Shown piece after piece: positions 24,744 through 33,870 of a stretch of DNA of 37,262 bases. Location of the stretch: contig JALEZD010000022.1 of the NCBI GenBank assembly GCA_022772735.1, positions 1 through 37,262 on the forward strand, written 5' to 3'. Below the pieces are notes generated by a model, which had not been told where the DNA came from, did no database searches, and saw nothing but the letters and a program-made list of their open reading frames with translations. The first letter of the stretch is position 1, and the number at the start of each line of letters is the position of its first letter. The DNA comes from Erysipelotrichaceae bacterium. Lineage in GTDB: Bacteria; Bacillota_I; Bacilli_A; Erysipelotrichales; Erysipelotrichaceae. The translations under genes and the position numbers were made by a program.

Positions 24744-26564
24744 CTACTTCTCATTAGATTTAGGATCCATAGCTTCTCTAAATCCATCTCCAATTAAGTT
24801 TACCGATAAAACTGCAATAATTATCATCGCAGTAGGGAATACCCATCTCCACCAATAAATATCAACAACGCTTGCTTCTTGAGCATTTGTAAGCATATTT
24901 CCCCATGAAGGGATTGGCGATTGTATACCAAACCCTAAAAATGACAACCCAGATTCTGTAAGCATTGTTCCAGCATAACCAAGTGTAATACTTACAATCG
25001 CAATATTTAACACACTTGGAAGTATGTGTTTCAAAATAATTGTACTCTCTTTTAAACCTAACGCTCTTGCTGCTAATACAAAATCTTTTTCTCTTTCAAT
25101 TAAAATTTGCCCACGAATTAACCTTGAAAGACCAACCCATGAAAGTAATCCAATAAGCACCATTACTAAATACATTTTTTGTGTTGCAGTCATTCTATTA
25201 CCAATCGCAAAAGATAATGTCATTACAAGTGGTAAAAATGGTATTGAAGATATTATTTCTCCAATTCTTTGAATTAAATTATCAATCCAACCACCTACAA
25301 ATCCTGAAATCAATCCTGCACTCATACCTATAATAGATGTAATTAATACAGCAATAATACCAACGAATAAAGAAATTTTTCCTCCGTGGAATATTCTTGT
25401 AAGTAAATCTCTACCTAATTCATCACTTCCTAAAATAAAGCCTTTATTTCCCCAAGAACTTATATTACCAAATTCATCAACAGCATAGAATTGGAAGTAA
25501 TTTCCCATTAAATTTTCTACTTTACCTTTAAATGTAGGTACATTTAACTCTCCTAAAACATTTTTCCCAAGCATTTTAACTTCACCATTTTCTGTTAAAA
25601 GTGCAAAGGCATTATATCCCGCTTGAACTTGCACAATTTTATCAGTTATTTCTTCATTTTCACTTAGTAATAGTTTTGAACCACTATTCCCCCAAGTGTA
25701 AACTTTTCCATTTTCATCAATGGCAATAGCATTATTCTTATTTATAGCAATATCTACTACTTTTACAGAACCATCAGTTAATTCTGTAGGTAAAGTTGTT
25801 GCAACATAACCTTTACCAGCAATTCCCAATGTTCCATCATCTAATAAATATAAAACATTAAATTTACCAGCTTCTGCTTTTACTATTCTACCCATCCAGT
25901 CTTTTTTAACAATATCCTGACCTTGAGCTTGATCGCCCCAAACATAAGCTTTTCCATTTAGTGTTACAACTCCAGAAAAATCTTTACCTGCAAAAAGTTG
26001 TTTTACATTTCCAGTGATAACAGATGCAACTGAACTAGGAATATCTGCTTGATTAGCAATATTATTTCCCCATCCAATATATTCTCCACTAGTAAGTCTT
26101 GCGATTATAAATGAATCACCTACCGTAAAATCTTCAACTTTAGAGTTTTTAACTTTATCTGGAACTTTTTTTACATTTTTAATATCTACTCCCCATATAT
26201 GAAGTTTTCCATCATTATCTAAGGCAACACTAAATGATGTTCCTGATTCAATTTTCTTCAAATTTCCATTTAATTGTTTTGGAAAATTTAACATATTAGT
26301 TCCAGGAGCGATATTTCTTAGTTCAGGCTCGCTGTAGAAAAAATCAACAGGATTTAATGCAGCACCTATAACTATAAATAAAACTAATGATATAAATCCG
26401 ATAAGTCCTACCATTGCAAGTTTATTTTCAATAAAATTATTAAAAACAGCTCTTGTTGGTGTAATGATTGTACTATCATCTGTAACAGTTAAATTTTCAA
26501 TTTTCTTTTTAGTACCAAAAATTCCTAAGAAGGCACTAAATATTGATTTATTTTTTTTATTCAT
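24744..26564 (-). CDS. oppC: OppC permease with an inserted RCC1-like beta-propeller
   Basis: 606 residues, about twice the normal OppC length. A cytoplasmic N terminus with the OppC-like segment F-I-E-N-K-L-A-M-V-G leads into the first membrane helix (about 49-70). About 277 residues (97-373) follow before the typical G-S-D-E-L-G-R-D-L-L-T-R and the five-helix permease core (about 395-595), which includes the coupling-loop segment A-A-R-A-L-G-L-K-E. The inserted part has seven units of 39-44 residues starting near 101, 141, 185, 226, 265, 309 and 348. Each has the RCC1 pattern (V..v.aG...F...L...G.vy.WG). By topology it lies outside the cell, in the first periplasm-side loop. ATG follows AAGGAGG. 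The operon position between oppB and oppD supports the OppC role. Confidence 0.93.
   Translation of the reverse strand: MNKKNKSIFSAFLGIFGTKKKIENLTVTDDSTIITPTRAVFNNFIENKLAMVGLIGFISLVLFIVIGAALNPVDFFYSEPELRNIAPGTNMLNFPKQLNGNLKKIESGTSFSVALDNDGKLHIWGVDIKNVKKVPDKVKNSKVEDFTVGDSFIIARLTSGEYIGWGNNIANQADIPSSVASVITGNVKQLFAGKDFSGVVTLNGKAYVWGDQAQGQDIVKKDWMGRIVKAEAGKFNVLYLLDDGTLGIAGKGYVATTLPTELTDGSVKVVDIAINKNNAIAIDENGKVYTWGNSGSKLLLSENEEITDKIVQVQAGYNAFALLTENGEVKMLGKNVLGELNVPTFKGKVENLMGNYFQFYAVDEFGNISSWGNKGFILGSDELGRDLLTRIFHGGKISLFVGIIAVLITSIIGMSAGLISGFVGGWIDNLIQRIGEIISSIPFLPLVMTLSFAIGNRMTATQKMYLVMVLIGLLSWVGLSRLIRGQILIEREKDFVLAARALGLKESTIILKHILPSVLNIAIVSITLGYAGTMLTESGLSFLGFGIQSPIPSWGNMLTNAQEASVVDIYWWRWVFPTAMIIIAVLSVNLIGDGFREAMDPKSNEK
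25440..26267 (-). repeat. Seven RCC1-like repeats inside oppC
   Basis: Residues 100-375 of OppC. Repeated marks are V-A-L-D-N-D-G-K-L-H-I-W-G (unit 1), V-T-L-N-G-K-A-Y-V-W-G (unit 3), A-I-D-E-N-G-K-V-Y-T-W-G (unit 5) and A-V-D-E-F-G-N-I-S-S-W-G (unit 7). Units 2, 4 and 6 are more divergent but keep the spacing. Confidence 0.85.
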
Positions 26565-26576
26565 TTTTATACCTCC

Positions 26577-27551
26577 TTATTTCAATTTAACTCTTGGATC
26601 TACAAGTGCATATGCAATATCAGTAATTAAATTAGTCATTACATAAACAATTGAGAAAAATAAATTTAAACTTGTAATCATATCATAATCTAATGAACTT
26701 AAAGCTTCTACAAGAACTCTTCCCATTCCATTCCATGAGAATACAGTTTCAGTAATTACAGAACCCGCAAATAAACTACCAATTGAACCAATAACTATTG
26801 TAACAACAGGTATTAAAGCATTTCTAAATGCATGAGAATATACAATAACTTTTTGGCTTAATCCTTTAGCACGAGCAGTTCTGATAAAATCTTGACTTAA
26901 AACATCCAACATTGCACTTCTTACATATCTAATAGTTCCAGCAAGACTCATAATTGTTAAAGTCGTAACTGGTAATATTAAGCGTCTTGCCCAATCTATT
27001 AGATAAGCACTGCCTTTTAAACTAGCAGAAGGCATTGAGCCTGTAGGTAATAATTTAAGTTTTAATGCAAAAACATATATTAATAGCAAAGAGATAAAAA
27101 ATGACGGCACACTTGTTCCAATAAGTGAAAAAACTTGCCAAAATTGGTCATATAATGATCCACGCTTAACGGCAGACTTAATTCCAGCAAAAATTGAAAT
27201 AGTAAGAGAAAAGAACACTACGAAAACATTCAAAATAATGGTATTTTGAAGAGGTGTCTTAATAGCTGAAACAACAGATTTATTATAAGTCGTTGAAGTT
27301 CCTAAATCTCCTTTTGCAACTCTTGTTATCCACTTAATATACTGAATAGGTAAGGGTTTATCCAATCCATATGCAGCTGTCAATTCTTGTCTTAATCTAG
27401 TTTTTTCTTCAACTCTTGTAACTTTGCTTTGAATAATTTTTGTTTCAATTGGATCTCCAGGCATTATTTTTGTAATACCAAAAATCAATATTGAAATAGC
27501 AAACACAACAGGAATTAAAGATAAAATCCTTCTAATTATGTACTTTATCAT
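26577..27551 (-). CDS. oppB: Oligopeptide ABC transporter permease OppB
   Basis: 324 residues, normal length. The N-terminal helix (I-R-R-I-L-S-L-I-P-V-V-F) is followed by a loop and five further helices. The coupling segment R-T-A-R-A-K-G-L-S is at about 221-229, and F-S-W-N-G-M-G-R-V-L is typical. ATG follows AAAGGAGATAG; the oppA-oppB hairpin lies just upstream. Confidence 0.96.
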   Translation of the reverse strand: MIKYIIRRILSLIPVVFAISILIFGITKIMPGDPIETKIIQSKVTRVEEKTRLRQELTAAYGLDKPLPIQYIKWITRVAKGDLGTSTTYNKSVVSAIKTPLQNTIILNVFVVFFSLTISIFAGIKSAVKRGSLYDQFWQVFSLIGTSVPSFFISLLLIYVFALKLKLLPTGSMPSASLKGSAYLIDWARRLILPVTTLTIMSLAGTIRYVRSAMLDVLSQDFIRTARAKGLSQKVIVYSHAFRNALIPVVTIVIGSIGSLFAGSVITETVFSWNGMGRVLVEALSSLDYDMITSLNLFFSIVYVMTNLITDIAYALVDPRVKLK

Positions 27552-27571
27552 TTTTCTATCTCCTTTGCCAC

Positions 27572-27605
27572 AAAAGAAGATAGACTCATTTAAGAGCTAT
27601 CTTCT
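27572..27605 (-). terminator. Hairpin between oppA and oppB (partial terminator)
   Basis: A 12-bp stem with one bulge (27597-27605 and 27594-27596 with 27575-27583 and 27585-27587, 6-nt loop) is followed by only TTTTG on the minus strand. It lies between the binding-protein gene and the permease genes, where a partial terminator or mRNA-stabilising stem would keep OppA in excess. Confidence 0.65.
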
Positions 27606-27634
27606 AATAAAATTAATTACAAATAAATTAGTAA

Positions 27635-29599
27635 CTATTTAAGTTTGATTTGTTCAACTACATATACCCAACCGTTGAACGAAGTTGTAGGTAATTCTGC
27701 AACTTTATCTCCGTTGTAGTAATCACGATATACATTTGCATAAAGTGGCAAAAATGGAAGAATTTCATTGTAACGAGTTTGATATTCTAACCATAATTTA
27801 GAATATTCATCTCTTTGTGTTCTATCTAATTTTCTCATTTTTTCAGATAATTCATCTAATACTGGATCACTTATTTCCATTGGGTTTTCAGATGTTCCAG
27901 CCAAACGAGAATGGTTAGTTAGATATGGATCAAATATTGCCGTAAAGCTTGTTGCTAAGTTAAAGATATTATATCTATCTTCAGATGGGTGTTTAGACCA
28001 ATAGTAGTATTGATCGATTAATGCGTTCCAATCACCTAAAGTACTTTCATATTTGATACCAACTTTTTCACCATTAGTTGTTAAATTTGATTTTAATAAA
28101 TCAGTAACAGGGTTGTTTTCTGTACCGAAGTGTTTAATTACTAATTCTTCTTTATTTGCGTTGTATCTGCTTCCACTTCCAGCAACCCATGGAGTAGTTC
28201 CATCTGCTTGGAATTTATATTCAGATTGATCTAATTCTTTATTAGCTTCATCAATTGAGAAGTCATAACTATTTAATTCACTTAAAGCTTCTTTATTTTC
28301 GATATACATCCATTGTGCAGTAGCAACTTCTGCATTAACTGCAATACCATTTCCAGCTCCTAAGAACGAAGAAATTAAACTTTGTCTATCGATAATATGA
28401 GCAAGCGCTCTACGAACATGAACATCTTTTGTAGGACCATCTGTGAATCCCATAGGCATATGTCCATAACCTAATCTGTCATATTTTGTTGAAGGGAAAC
28501 CTTTTTCTTCAAGTTTTTCAACAATATCAGCTTGGAATTGAGCAGCAACAATATCAACTTCACCGTTAATTAAACGTTCACCAGCAAGGTTTGAGTTTGT
28601 ATTACCACGAATAATAATTGTTTCAATTGTTGGTTTGTTACCATCTTGGTCTCCAGCATAATTTGGATTTACTTTTAAAATTACTTCGTTATTTTCAAAT
28701 GATTCAAGTGTATATGGACCAGCCACTACAGTTGGTTTATGTAAATATCCATCTTCAGCAATAATAGCCTTAGCAACATCATCTAGATTAACACCTGTTA
28801 ATGTTGTACCATTATCATCACTTACGATTTCAGCACCTGATGCAAGAACATGTAATGGTGCAGGTTCAAATGTAACGTATAATAAATCATAGAAATAAGG
28901 TATAAAATCTTTAGAAATTGTTACTGTGAAAGTTAAATCATCAACTAGTTTTAACCCTTTGTGGTAACCATTTTCTCCTTCTTTTTCACCTAATTGTTCT
29001 TTTGCTGCCTTAACAACTTCTAATGCAGCATTGTATTCATTACTTCCTTCTTCTGCAGATTGTAATGTTTCATTAGCATCTTTTGTTGCTTCAACATATG
29101 CATCATAATTTTCATATAACACACCTGCTTTATAAGCATCTTCACCAATAACTGAACCGTCAGTTGCAACACTTGCACCAACACCAGCATATTCATCTGA
29201 TAGTTTTAATAATGTAGAGAATACATAGTCTTTTGCAGTTAAAGCTTCCCCATCAGACCATTTTAAACCTTCGTTTAGTTTAATTGTATAAACTGTATCT
29301 CCATTTGCATCAAGTTCATTTGTAACTTCTTTTACAAATGTTGAGTTAACTTTAAGCTCCCCAGAACCAGTTGTATAAACTGTACTTGCCTTACCTGTAA
29401 GAAGCATCTTAACATTAGCATCTTCATAAGTATTTCCAAAACCTTGGAAGAAGTTACCTTTAATTACGTTAGAATCAACGATTAACTGCCCACCAACTTT
29501 AGTTTCAGTAGAAGATGTTGAACTACTTGATGTTCCACTACAAGCAACAAGCATTAAAGACAATGTAGATAAACTAGCCACTTTTAGTAATTTTTTCAT
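27635..29599 (-). CDS. oppA: Oligopeptide-binding lipoprotein OppA
   Basis: 654 residues. The lipoprotein signal ends L-V-A-C (Cys20), followed by a Ser/Thr-rich linker, so it is anchored on the outer face of the membrane. The solute-binding family 5 fold is supported by L-N-E-G-L-K-W-S-D-G-E-A-L-T-A-K-D-Y (about 108-125) and the later V-R-R-A-L-A-H-I-I-D-R. A helical, charged stretch (about 165-208) looks inserted in the first lobe. It is the first gene of the opp operon, behind a consensus promoter and a leader of about 90 nt; the ribosome binding site is AGGAGGG. Confidence 0.95.
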   Translation of the reverse strand: MKKLLKVASLSTLSLMLVACSGTSSSSTSSTETKVGGQLIVDSNVIKGNFFQGFGNTYEDANVKMLLTGKASTVYTTGSGELKVNSTFVKEVTNELDANGDTVYTIKLNEGLKWSDGEALTAKDYVFSTLLKLSDEYAGVGASVATDGSVIGEDAYKAGVLYENYDAYVEATKDANETLQSAEEGSNEYNAALEVVKAAKEQLGEKEGENGYHKGLKLVDDLTFTVTISKDFIPYFYDLLYVTFEPAPLHVLASGAEIVSDDNGTTLTGVNLDDVAKAIIAEDGYLHKPTVVAGPYTLESFENNEVILKVNPNYAGDQDGNKPTIETIIIRGNTNSNLAGERLINGEVDIVAAQFQADIVEKLEEKGFPSTKYDRLGYGHMPMGFTDGPTKDVHVRRALAHIIDRQSLISSFLGAGNGIAVNAEVATAQWMYIENKEALSELNSYDFSIDEANKELDQSEYKFQADGTTPWVAGSGSRYNANKEELVIKHFGTENNPVTDLLKSNLTTNGEKVGIKYESTLGDWNALIDQYYYWSKHPSEDRYNIFNLATSFTAIFDPYLTNHSRLAGTSENPMEISDPVLDELSEKMRKLDRTQRDEYSKLWLEYQTRYNEILPFLPLYANVYRDYYNGDKVAELPTTSFNGWVYVVEQIKLK

Positions 29600-29650
29600 C
29601 TTAATCTTTCCCTCCTATATCTTTTAGATATCAACACATAAATTTCATGT

Positions 29651-29665
29651 AATTTTCACAAAACT
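29651..29665. promoter_or_regulatory. CodY-box-like sequence in the oppA leader
   Basis: AATTTTCACAAAACT matches the CodY consensus (AATTTTCWGAAAATT) at 13 of 15 positions and lies about 25-40 nt downstream of the predicted opp transcription start. CodY often controls opp operons in Bacillota, but such matches are frequent in DNA this AT-rich, and whether this organism has CodY is unknown. Confidence 0.25.
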
Positions 29666-29695
29666 ACAATCAAAAAATAAATATGTATGTTCTTA

Positions 29696-29723
29696 ATTAT
29701 AAGAAACAATATTTAATTGTCAA
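29696..29723 (-). promoter_or_regulatory. Consensus promoter of the opp operon
   Basis: On the minus strand -35 is TTGACA (29718-29723) and -10 is TATAAT (29696-29701), with a 16-bp spacer. Both hexamers match the consensus perfectly. Confidence 0.85.
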
Positions 29724-29751
29724 TATTTTTATGAAAAAAACAAGAAAAATT

Positions 29752-29773
29752 TTTATGAAAATATTTTCATAAA
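29752..29773 (-). terminator. 22-bp perfect palindrome after the ABC-F gene, probable terminator
   Basis: TTTATGAAAAT and its exact complement meet without a spacer (29752-29773), directly after the stop codon at 29774-29776. On the minus strand the palindrome is followed by AATTTTTCTTGTTTTTTT. It can fold as a 9-bp stem with a 4-nt loop. Confidence 0.65.
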
Positions 29774-31624
29774 TTATTCTTGTTCACTTAACTCTTCCCA
29801 CTTAGTCATTAGATTTTCAATTTTATTATGAATTTCATCAATTTCTTCATCTAACTCATTCATTTTTCTATAATCGTGATAGTACTCTGGGATAAATCTT
29901 AGTTCTCGTTTATTTTCAAGAAGATTTTCCAAATCATTAATTTGTGTTTCTAATTTTTTTATCTCTTTCTTTATGTTTATATTTTTTACTGTCTTTACTT
30001 CTTCTTTTACTTTTACTTTTTCTTTTTTTTCTTCATTAACTTCTTCTTTATTAAAATATTGATTGTATCCATATGGGAAATATGTAGCTTTACCGTTTTC
30101 AATTAATAAAATTGATGTTGCGATTTGTTTAATAAAATATCTATCATGAGACACAAACAGTATGGTTCCAGTATAATCTTTTAAAGAATCTTCTAATGCC
30201 TCTTTTCCTGGTATATCCAAATGATTTGTGGGTTCATCTAGAATTAAAAAATTAGCCTTTTTTAATAACAGTTTTGCAAGACTTAATCTAACCTTTTCTC
30301 CACCTGATAAAACTTCAACATTTTTAAACACATCATCAGAACTAAATAAAAACTGTCCAAGTATAGTTCTTATTGTTGTTCTATCTAATTCAGGATATTC
30401 ATCCCAAAGTTCTTCTAAAACTGTTTTATTAGAATTAAACTGAGTTAAATTTTGATCAAAATAGCCAACTTCAATTTGATGACCATATAAATAACTCCCT
30501 CCAAGAGAATCTTTTTGATTTACTATAGTTTTTAAAAAAGTTGATTTTCCTGTACCATTGTCACCTATTATTGCAATTTTATTACCTTGCATAATTTCTA
30601 AATTTATTTCACACAAAACATTATCATAGCCAACTTTTAAATCCTCAATTAAAAGCACATTTTTCCCACCTTTTATTTTAGGAGTAAATCGTGCTTTAAA
30701 TGTTTTATTGTCACTTAAAGTCGGTTCATCAATTTTATCCATTCTCTCTAAATATTTTATTTTACTTTGTGCAAATGCAGCTTTATTTTTTTTATATCTA
30801 AATTTTTCAATTAGTGTTTCAATTCTTTCAATTTCATTTTGTTGTCGATTATATGCAGAAATTTGTTTTTCTAAATCTTGTTTTTTCTGTTCAACATATT
30901 TTGTGTAATTGCCAATATATTTATTCATTTGACCATATTCTATTTCATAAACCATATCAACAATATCATCCAAAAACATTCTGTCATGTGAAACCAAAAC
31001 AATTGCTTTGGGATATTTTTTCAAATAACCTTCTAACCATTCAATTGTATTTAAATCTAAATGGTTTGTAGGTTCATCTAAAAGTAGTATATCTGGTTTT
31101 ATTAAAAGTAATTTCACAAATGCAATTCTTGTTTTTTGACCACCAGAAAATGTTTTTATTTCTCTTTTTAAATCTGATTCATCAAATCCAAATTTTGTAA
31201 AAACATTCATCATTTCAGACATATAGTCATAACCACGCTTTTCCTCAAATTTATTTTGAAGTTCAGCATATTTATTTAAAATTTTTTCAGAAAAATCATA
31301 CTTCATTATTTCTTCTAATTTTTCTAATTCATCTTTTAAAATAAAAATTTCTTCAAAAGCTTTATTTAATTCGTCTAATACTGTTTGATTTTCATCTTCT
31401 ATTGATGATTGAGATAAATACCCAATAGTTAATCCATTTTGTTTATGAATATTTCCTTTATCCAAACTTTCAATTCCATTAATACATTTTAAAAGTGTTG
31501 ATTTTCCACATCCATTTCTTCCAACAACAGCAATTTTTTCCGTATTTTTTATTTCAAATTGAATATCTTCAAATACAGTATTGCCCCCAAAATATTTACT
31601 TCCTTTATTAATTTGATAAATCAT
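29774..31624 (-). CDS. ABC-F family ATPase (ribosome-associated type)
   Basis: 616 residues, two ABC domains in one chain and no membrane part, so this is an ABC-F translation factor or antibiotic-resistance-type protein, not a transporter. Domain 1 has G-R-N-G-C-G-K-S-T, F-S-G-G-Q-K-T-R and L-L-L-D-E-P-T-N-H-L-D. Domain 2 has G-D-N-G-T-G-K-S-T, L-S-G-G-E-K-V-R and L-I-L-D-E-P-T-N-H-L-D. A helical interdomain linker (about 240-305) and a C-terminal coiled coil (about 545-616) resemble the YdiF/Uup group. The ATG is 1 nt after the licD stop, with only a weak AGG before it, so it is probably coupled to licD. Confidence 0.93.
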   Translation of the reverse strand: MIYQINKGSKYFGGNTVFEDIQFEIKNTEKIAVVGRNGCGKSTLLKCINGIESLDKGNIHKQNGLTIGYLSQSSIEDENQTVLDELNKAFEEIFILKDELEKLEEIMKYDFSEKILNKYAELQNKFEEKRGYDYMSEMMNVFTKFGFDESDLKREIKTFSGGQKTRIAFVKLLLIKPDILLLDEPTNHLDLNTIEWLEGYLKKYPKAIVLVSHDRMFLDDIVDMVYEIEYGQMNKYIGNYTKYVEQKKQDLEKQISAYNRQQNEIERIETLIEKFRYKKNKAAFAQSKIKYLERMDKIDEPTLSDNKTFKARFTPKIKGGKNVLLIEDLKVGYDNVLCEINLEIMQGNKIAIIGDNGTGKSTFLKTIVNQKDSLGGSYLYGHQIEVGYFDQNLTQFNSNKTVLEELWDEYPELDRTTIRTILGQFLFSSDDVFKNVEVLSGGEKVRLSLAKLLLKKANFLILDEPTNHLDIPGKEALEDSLKDYTGTILFVSHDRYFIKQIATSILLIENGKATYFPYGYNQYFNKEEVNEEKKEKVKVKEEVKTVKNINIKKEIKKLETQINDLENLLENKRELRFIPEYYHDYRKMNELDEEIDEIHNKIENLMTKWEELSEQE

Positions 31625-31625
31625 T

Positions 31626-32435
31626 TTACAACCTTATATCTACTATATGTTTAGGATTGCGCTTTTCTATTGGTGGAAGTGTATTATAACTTTTTGCGAT
31701 TGCCATACATAAATATTCATGGGGTTTATTTGCGATTGGTAATTTTGTATCCTCAAAATCAACATATTGAATTGGATATATTTCATCTTTCTTAAAAATA
31801 AATGGTTTCAATGGGCTTTTAAATGTCCAGCATAAATCAAAGCCTATATACTTTGAATTTTTATTAATTTTTCCATAAAATATTGCATTTTGTACAAACA
31901 AAGTTTTCAGCAATATAGGATTGATATGTAAATTATCAAAAAGTACTATTAATGGCATTAATAAGTAGTTAAAAAGTCTAAATGGTAAATCAATAATTTT
32001 ATTATTAGAACAATAATCATATACAAATACATCCACAAAAATACCATCACATTCTTTAATTCTATTTTCTAATAAAGTATTTGTCTCTTTAATATAAGTT
32101 CCCTTTTTTCTAATTTTCATTGCAGGTATTAAAGGATTATACTTTTTATTTGTTTCAAAACAATGAAAAACATATTTATCAGGTAATTCTCTTTTTAAAA
32201 CATCAATAAATTTTAAATAATCTTCTCTCATCATTGCAATATCTGCGTCATCATCCCATGGTATAAAACCTTTATGACGAACTGCACCTAATGCACTTCC
32301 TCCGTTTAAAAAATATGGTATATCATTCTTCCTACAAATAATATCAATATCTTTAAGCATTTCTAAAAGTACATTATGTACATCTTTAACAGTTATTACA
32401 CTTCCATCATTATTTTCTTTTAAAATATATTCCAT
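31626..32435 (-). CDS. LicD-family phosphotransferase/nucleotidyltransferase-fold protein
   Basis: About 269 residues. The hallmark G-G-S-A-L-G-A-V-R-H-K-G-F-I-P-W-D-D-D-A (about 45-64), with its metal-binding aspartates, is intact, followed by D-I-A-M-M-R-E-D-Y. LicD proteins transfer phosphocholine or related groups onto teichoic acids or surface glycans; the acceptor here is unknown and no choline uptake or activation genes are present. The ATG at 32435 has no clear ribosome binding site; a TTG at 32441 is possible. A terminator stands directly upstream and no strong promoter follows it. Confidence 0.85.
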   Translation of the reverse strand: MEYILKENNDGSVITVKDVHNVLLEMLKDIDIICRKNDIPYFLNGGSALGAVRHKGFIPWDDDADIAMMREDYLKFIDVLKRELPDKYVFHCFETNKKYNPLIPAMKIRKKGTYIKETNTLLENRIKECDGIFVDVFVYDYCSNNKIIDLPFRLFNYLLMPLIVLFDNLHINPILLKTLFVQNAIFYGKINKNSKYIGFDLCWTFKSPLKPFIFKKDEIYPIQYVDFEDTKLPIANKPHEYLCMAIAKSYNTLPPIEKRNPKHIVDIRL

Positions 32436-32439
32436 AATC

Positions 32440-32464
32440 AAAAAAGAAAGCCAAAGTGACTTTC
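32440..32464 (-). terminator. Terminator after asnS
   Basis: The 8-bp stem (32446-32464, one G-U pair, 3-nt loop) GAAAGTCA...TGGCTTTC on the minus strand is followed by six T. It ends only about 5 nt before the licD start codon. Confidence 0.7.
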
Positions 32465-32471
32465 ATCCTTT

Positions 32472-33854
32472 CTAAAATAATAAGTTCTTTGGTGTTCTTG
32501 CGAAAGGTATAACATCTCTAATATTTTGCATACCTGTTAAATAAAGCATAAATCTTTCAAACCCCAAACCAAATCCAGCGTGTTTACATCCACCATATCT
32601 TCTTAAATCTAAATACCATGATAAACCTTCTTCATGAATATTAAGTTCGTTCATTCTTGATTTTAATAAGTCTAATCTTTCTTCTCTTTGAGAACCACCA
32701 ACAAGTTCACCAACTCCTGGTACAAGCAAATCACATGCTGCAACAGTTTTTTTATCATCATTTAAACGCATATAAAATGCTTTAATATCTTTTGGATAAT
32801 CAGTTAAGAAAACCGGCCCTTTTACTACTTGTTCAGATAAATATCTTTCATGTTCAGTATTTAAGTCAACACCCCAAGTAACCTTATTTTCAAATTTAAC
32901 ATCAGCTTTTGTCAAAATATCAATTGCTTCTGTATAAGTCATTCTTCTGAAATCTGCATTTTTTACAAAGTTTAATCTATCTAATAATCCTTTGTCTATA
33001 AACTCATTAAAAAATTTCATTTCTTCAGGACAATTATCCATAACATACTCAATGCAATATTTAATCATATCTTCGATTAAATTCATATTATCATCTAAAT
33101 CCGCAAAGGCCATTTCTGGTTCAATCATCCAAAATTCAGCAGCATGAGTTGTAGTATTAGAATTTTCTGCTCTAAATGTTGGTCCAAATGTGTAAACATC
33201 CCTAAAAGCTAATGCAAAAGCTTCAGCTTGAAGTTGACCAGAAACAGTTAAACTAGCCTTTTTCCCAAAAAAATCTTCTTCATAATTTTGATCATGTCTA
33301 GTTGTTACTGTAAATACCTCTCCTGCACCTTCGGCATCATTTCCAGTAATAATTGGTGCGTGTACATAAATAAAGCCTTGGTTTTGGAAAAACTCATGGA
33401 TTGCCATTGAAAGAACAGATCTAACTCTAAATACTGCATTAAATGTATTAGTTCTAACCCTCAAATGCCCTATTTCTCTTAAATATTCAAATGAATGTCT
33501 CTTCTTTTGTAATGGGTATGTGTTATCACAATATCCTTCTACAACTATTTCTTTTACTTCTAATTCAAAAGGTTGTTTAGAATTAGGAGTTTCTTTGTAT
33601 AAGCCTGTTACTTTTATGGCTGCACCTGTTAAAAGTTTGCTTACTTCTTCAAAATTAGCCAAATTATCTGTATAAACAAGTTGGACATTTTTAAAATATG
33701 TACCATCGTTTAATTCAATAAAACCAACAGATTTACTATTTCTATTAGTTTTTATCCAACCTTGCATTTCTACATATTCAATTTGATCTTTTTCAACATC
33801 ACTTCTACTGTTTTTAAAATCATACAGTTCTCGTGCAGTCATAAAACTTAACAT
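32472..33854 (-). CDS. asnS: Asparaginyl-tRNA synthetase
   Basis: 460 residues. An N-terminal OB-fold anticodon-binding domain (about 25-120) precedes a class II catalytic core. Motif 2 is [16 protein letters not shown] and motif 3 is [23 protein letters not shown] at the end favours AsnRS over AspRS. ATG follows GAGGAAAG, 16 nt after the rex stop, so it is probably co-transcribed with rex. Confidence 0.96.
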   Translation of the reverse strand: MLSFMTARELYDFKNSRSDVEKDQIEYVEMQGWIKTNRNSKSVGFIELNDGTYFKNVQLVYTDNLANFEEVSKLLTGAAIKVTGLYKETPNSKQPFELEVKEIVVEGYCDNTYPLQKKRHSFEYLREIGHLRVRTNTFNAVFRVRSVLSMAIHEFFQNQGFIYVHAPIITGNDAEGAGEVFTVTTRHDQNYEEDFFGKKASLTVSGQLQAEAFALAFRDVYTFGPTFRAENSNTTTHAAEFWMIEPEMAFADLDDNMNLIEDMIKYCIEYVMDNCPEEMKFFNEFIDKGLLDRLNFVKNADFRRMTYTEAIDILTKADVKFENKVTWGVDLNTEHERYLSEQVVKGPVFLTDYPKDIKAFYMRLNDDKKTVAACDLLVPGVGELVGGSQREERLDLLKSRMNELNIHEEGLSWYLDLRRYGGCKHAGFGLGFERFMLYLTGMQNIRDVIPFARTPKNLLF

Positions 33855-33870
33855 AAACTTTCCTCTTTCC

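Noticed and set aside
24744-26564. Two separate genes (a permease fragment and an RCC1 protein) joined by a sequencing error
   Set aside because: One open frame encodes helix 1, seven repeats and the full permease core in order, with no stop or frame change; the N- and C-terminal parts together make one normal OppC.
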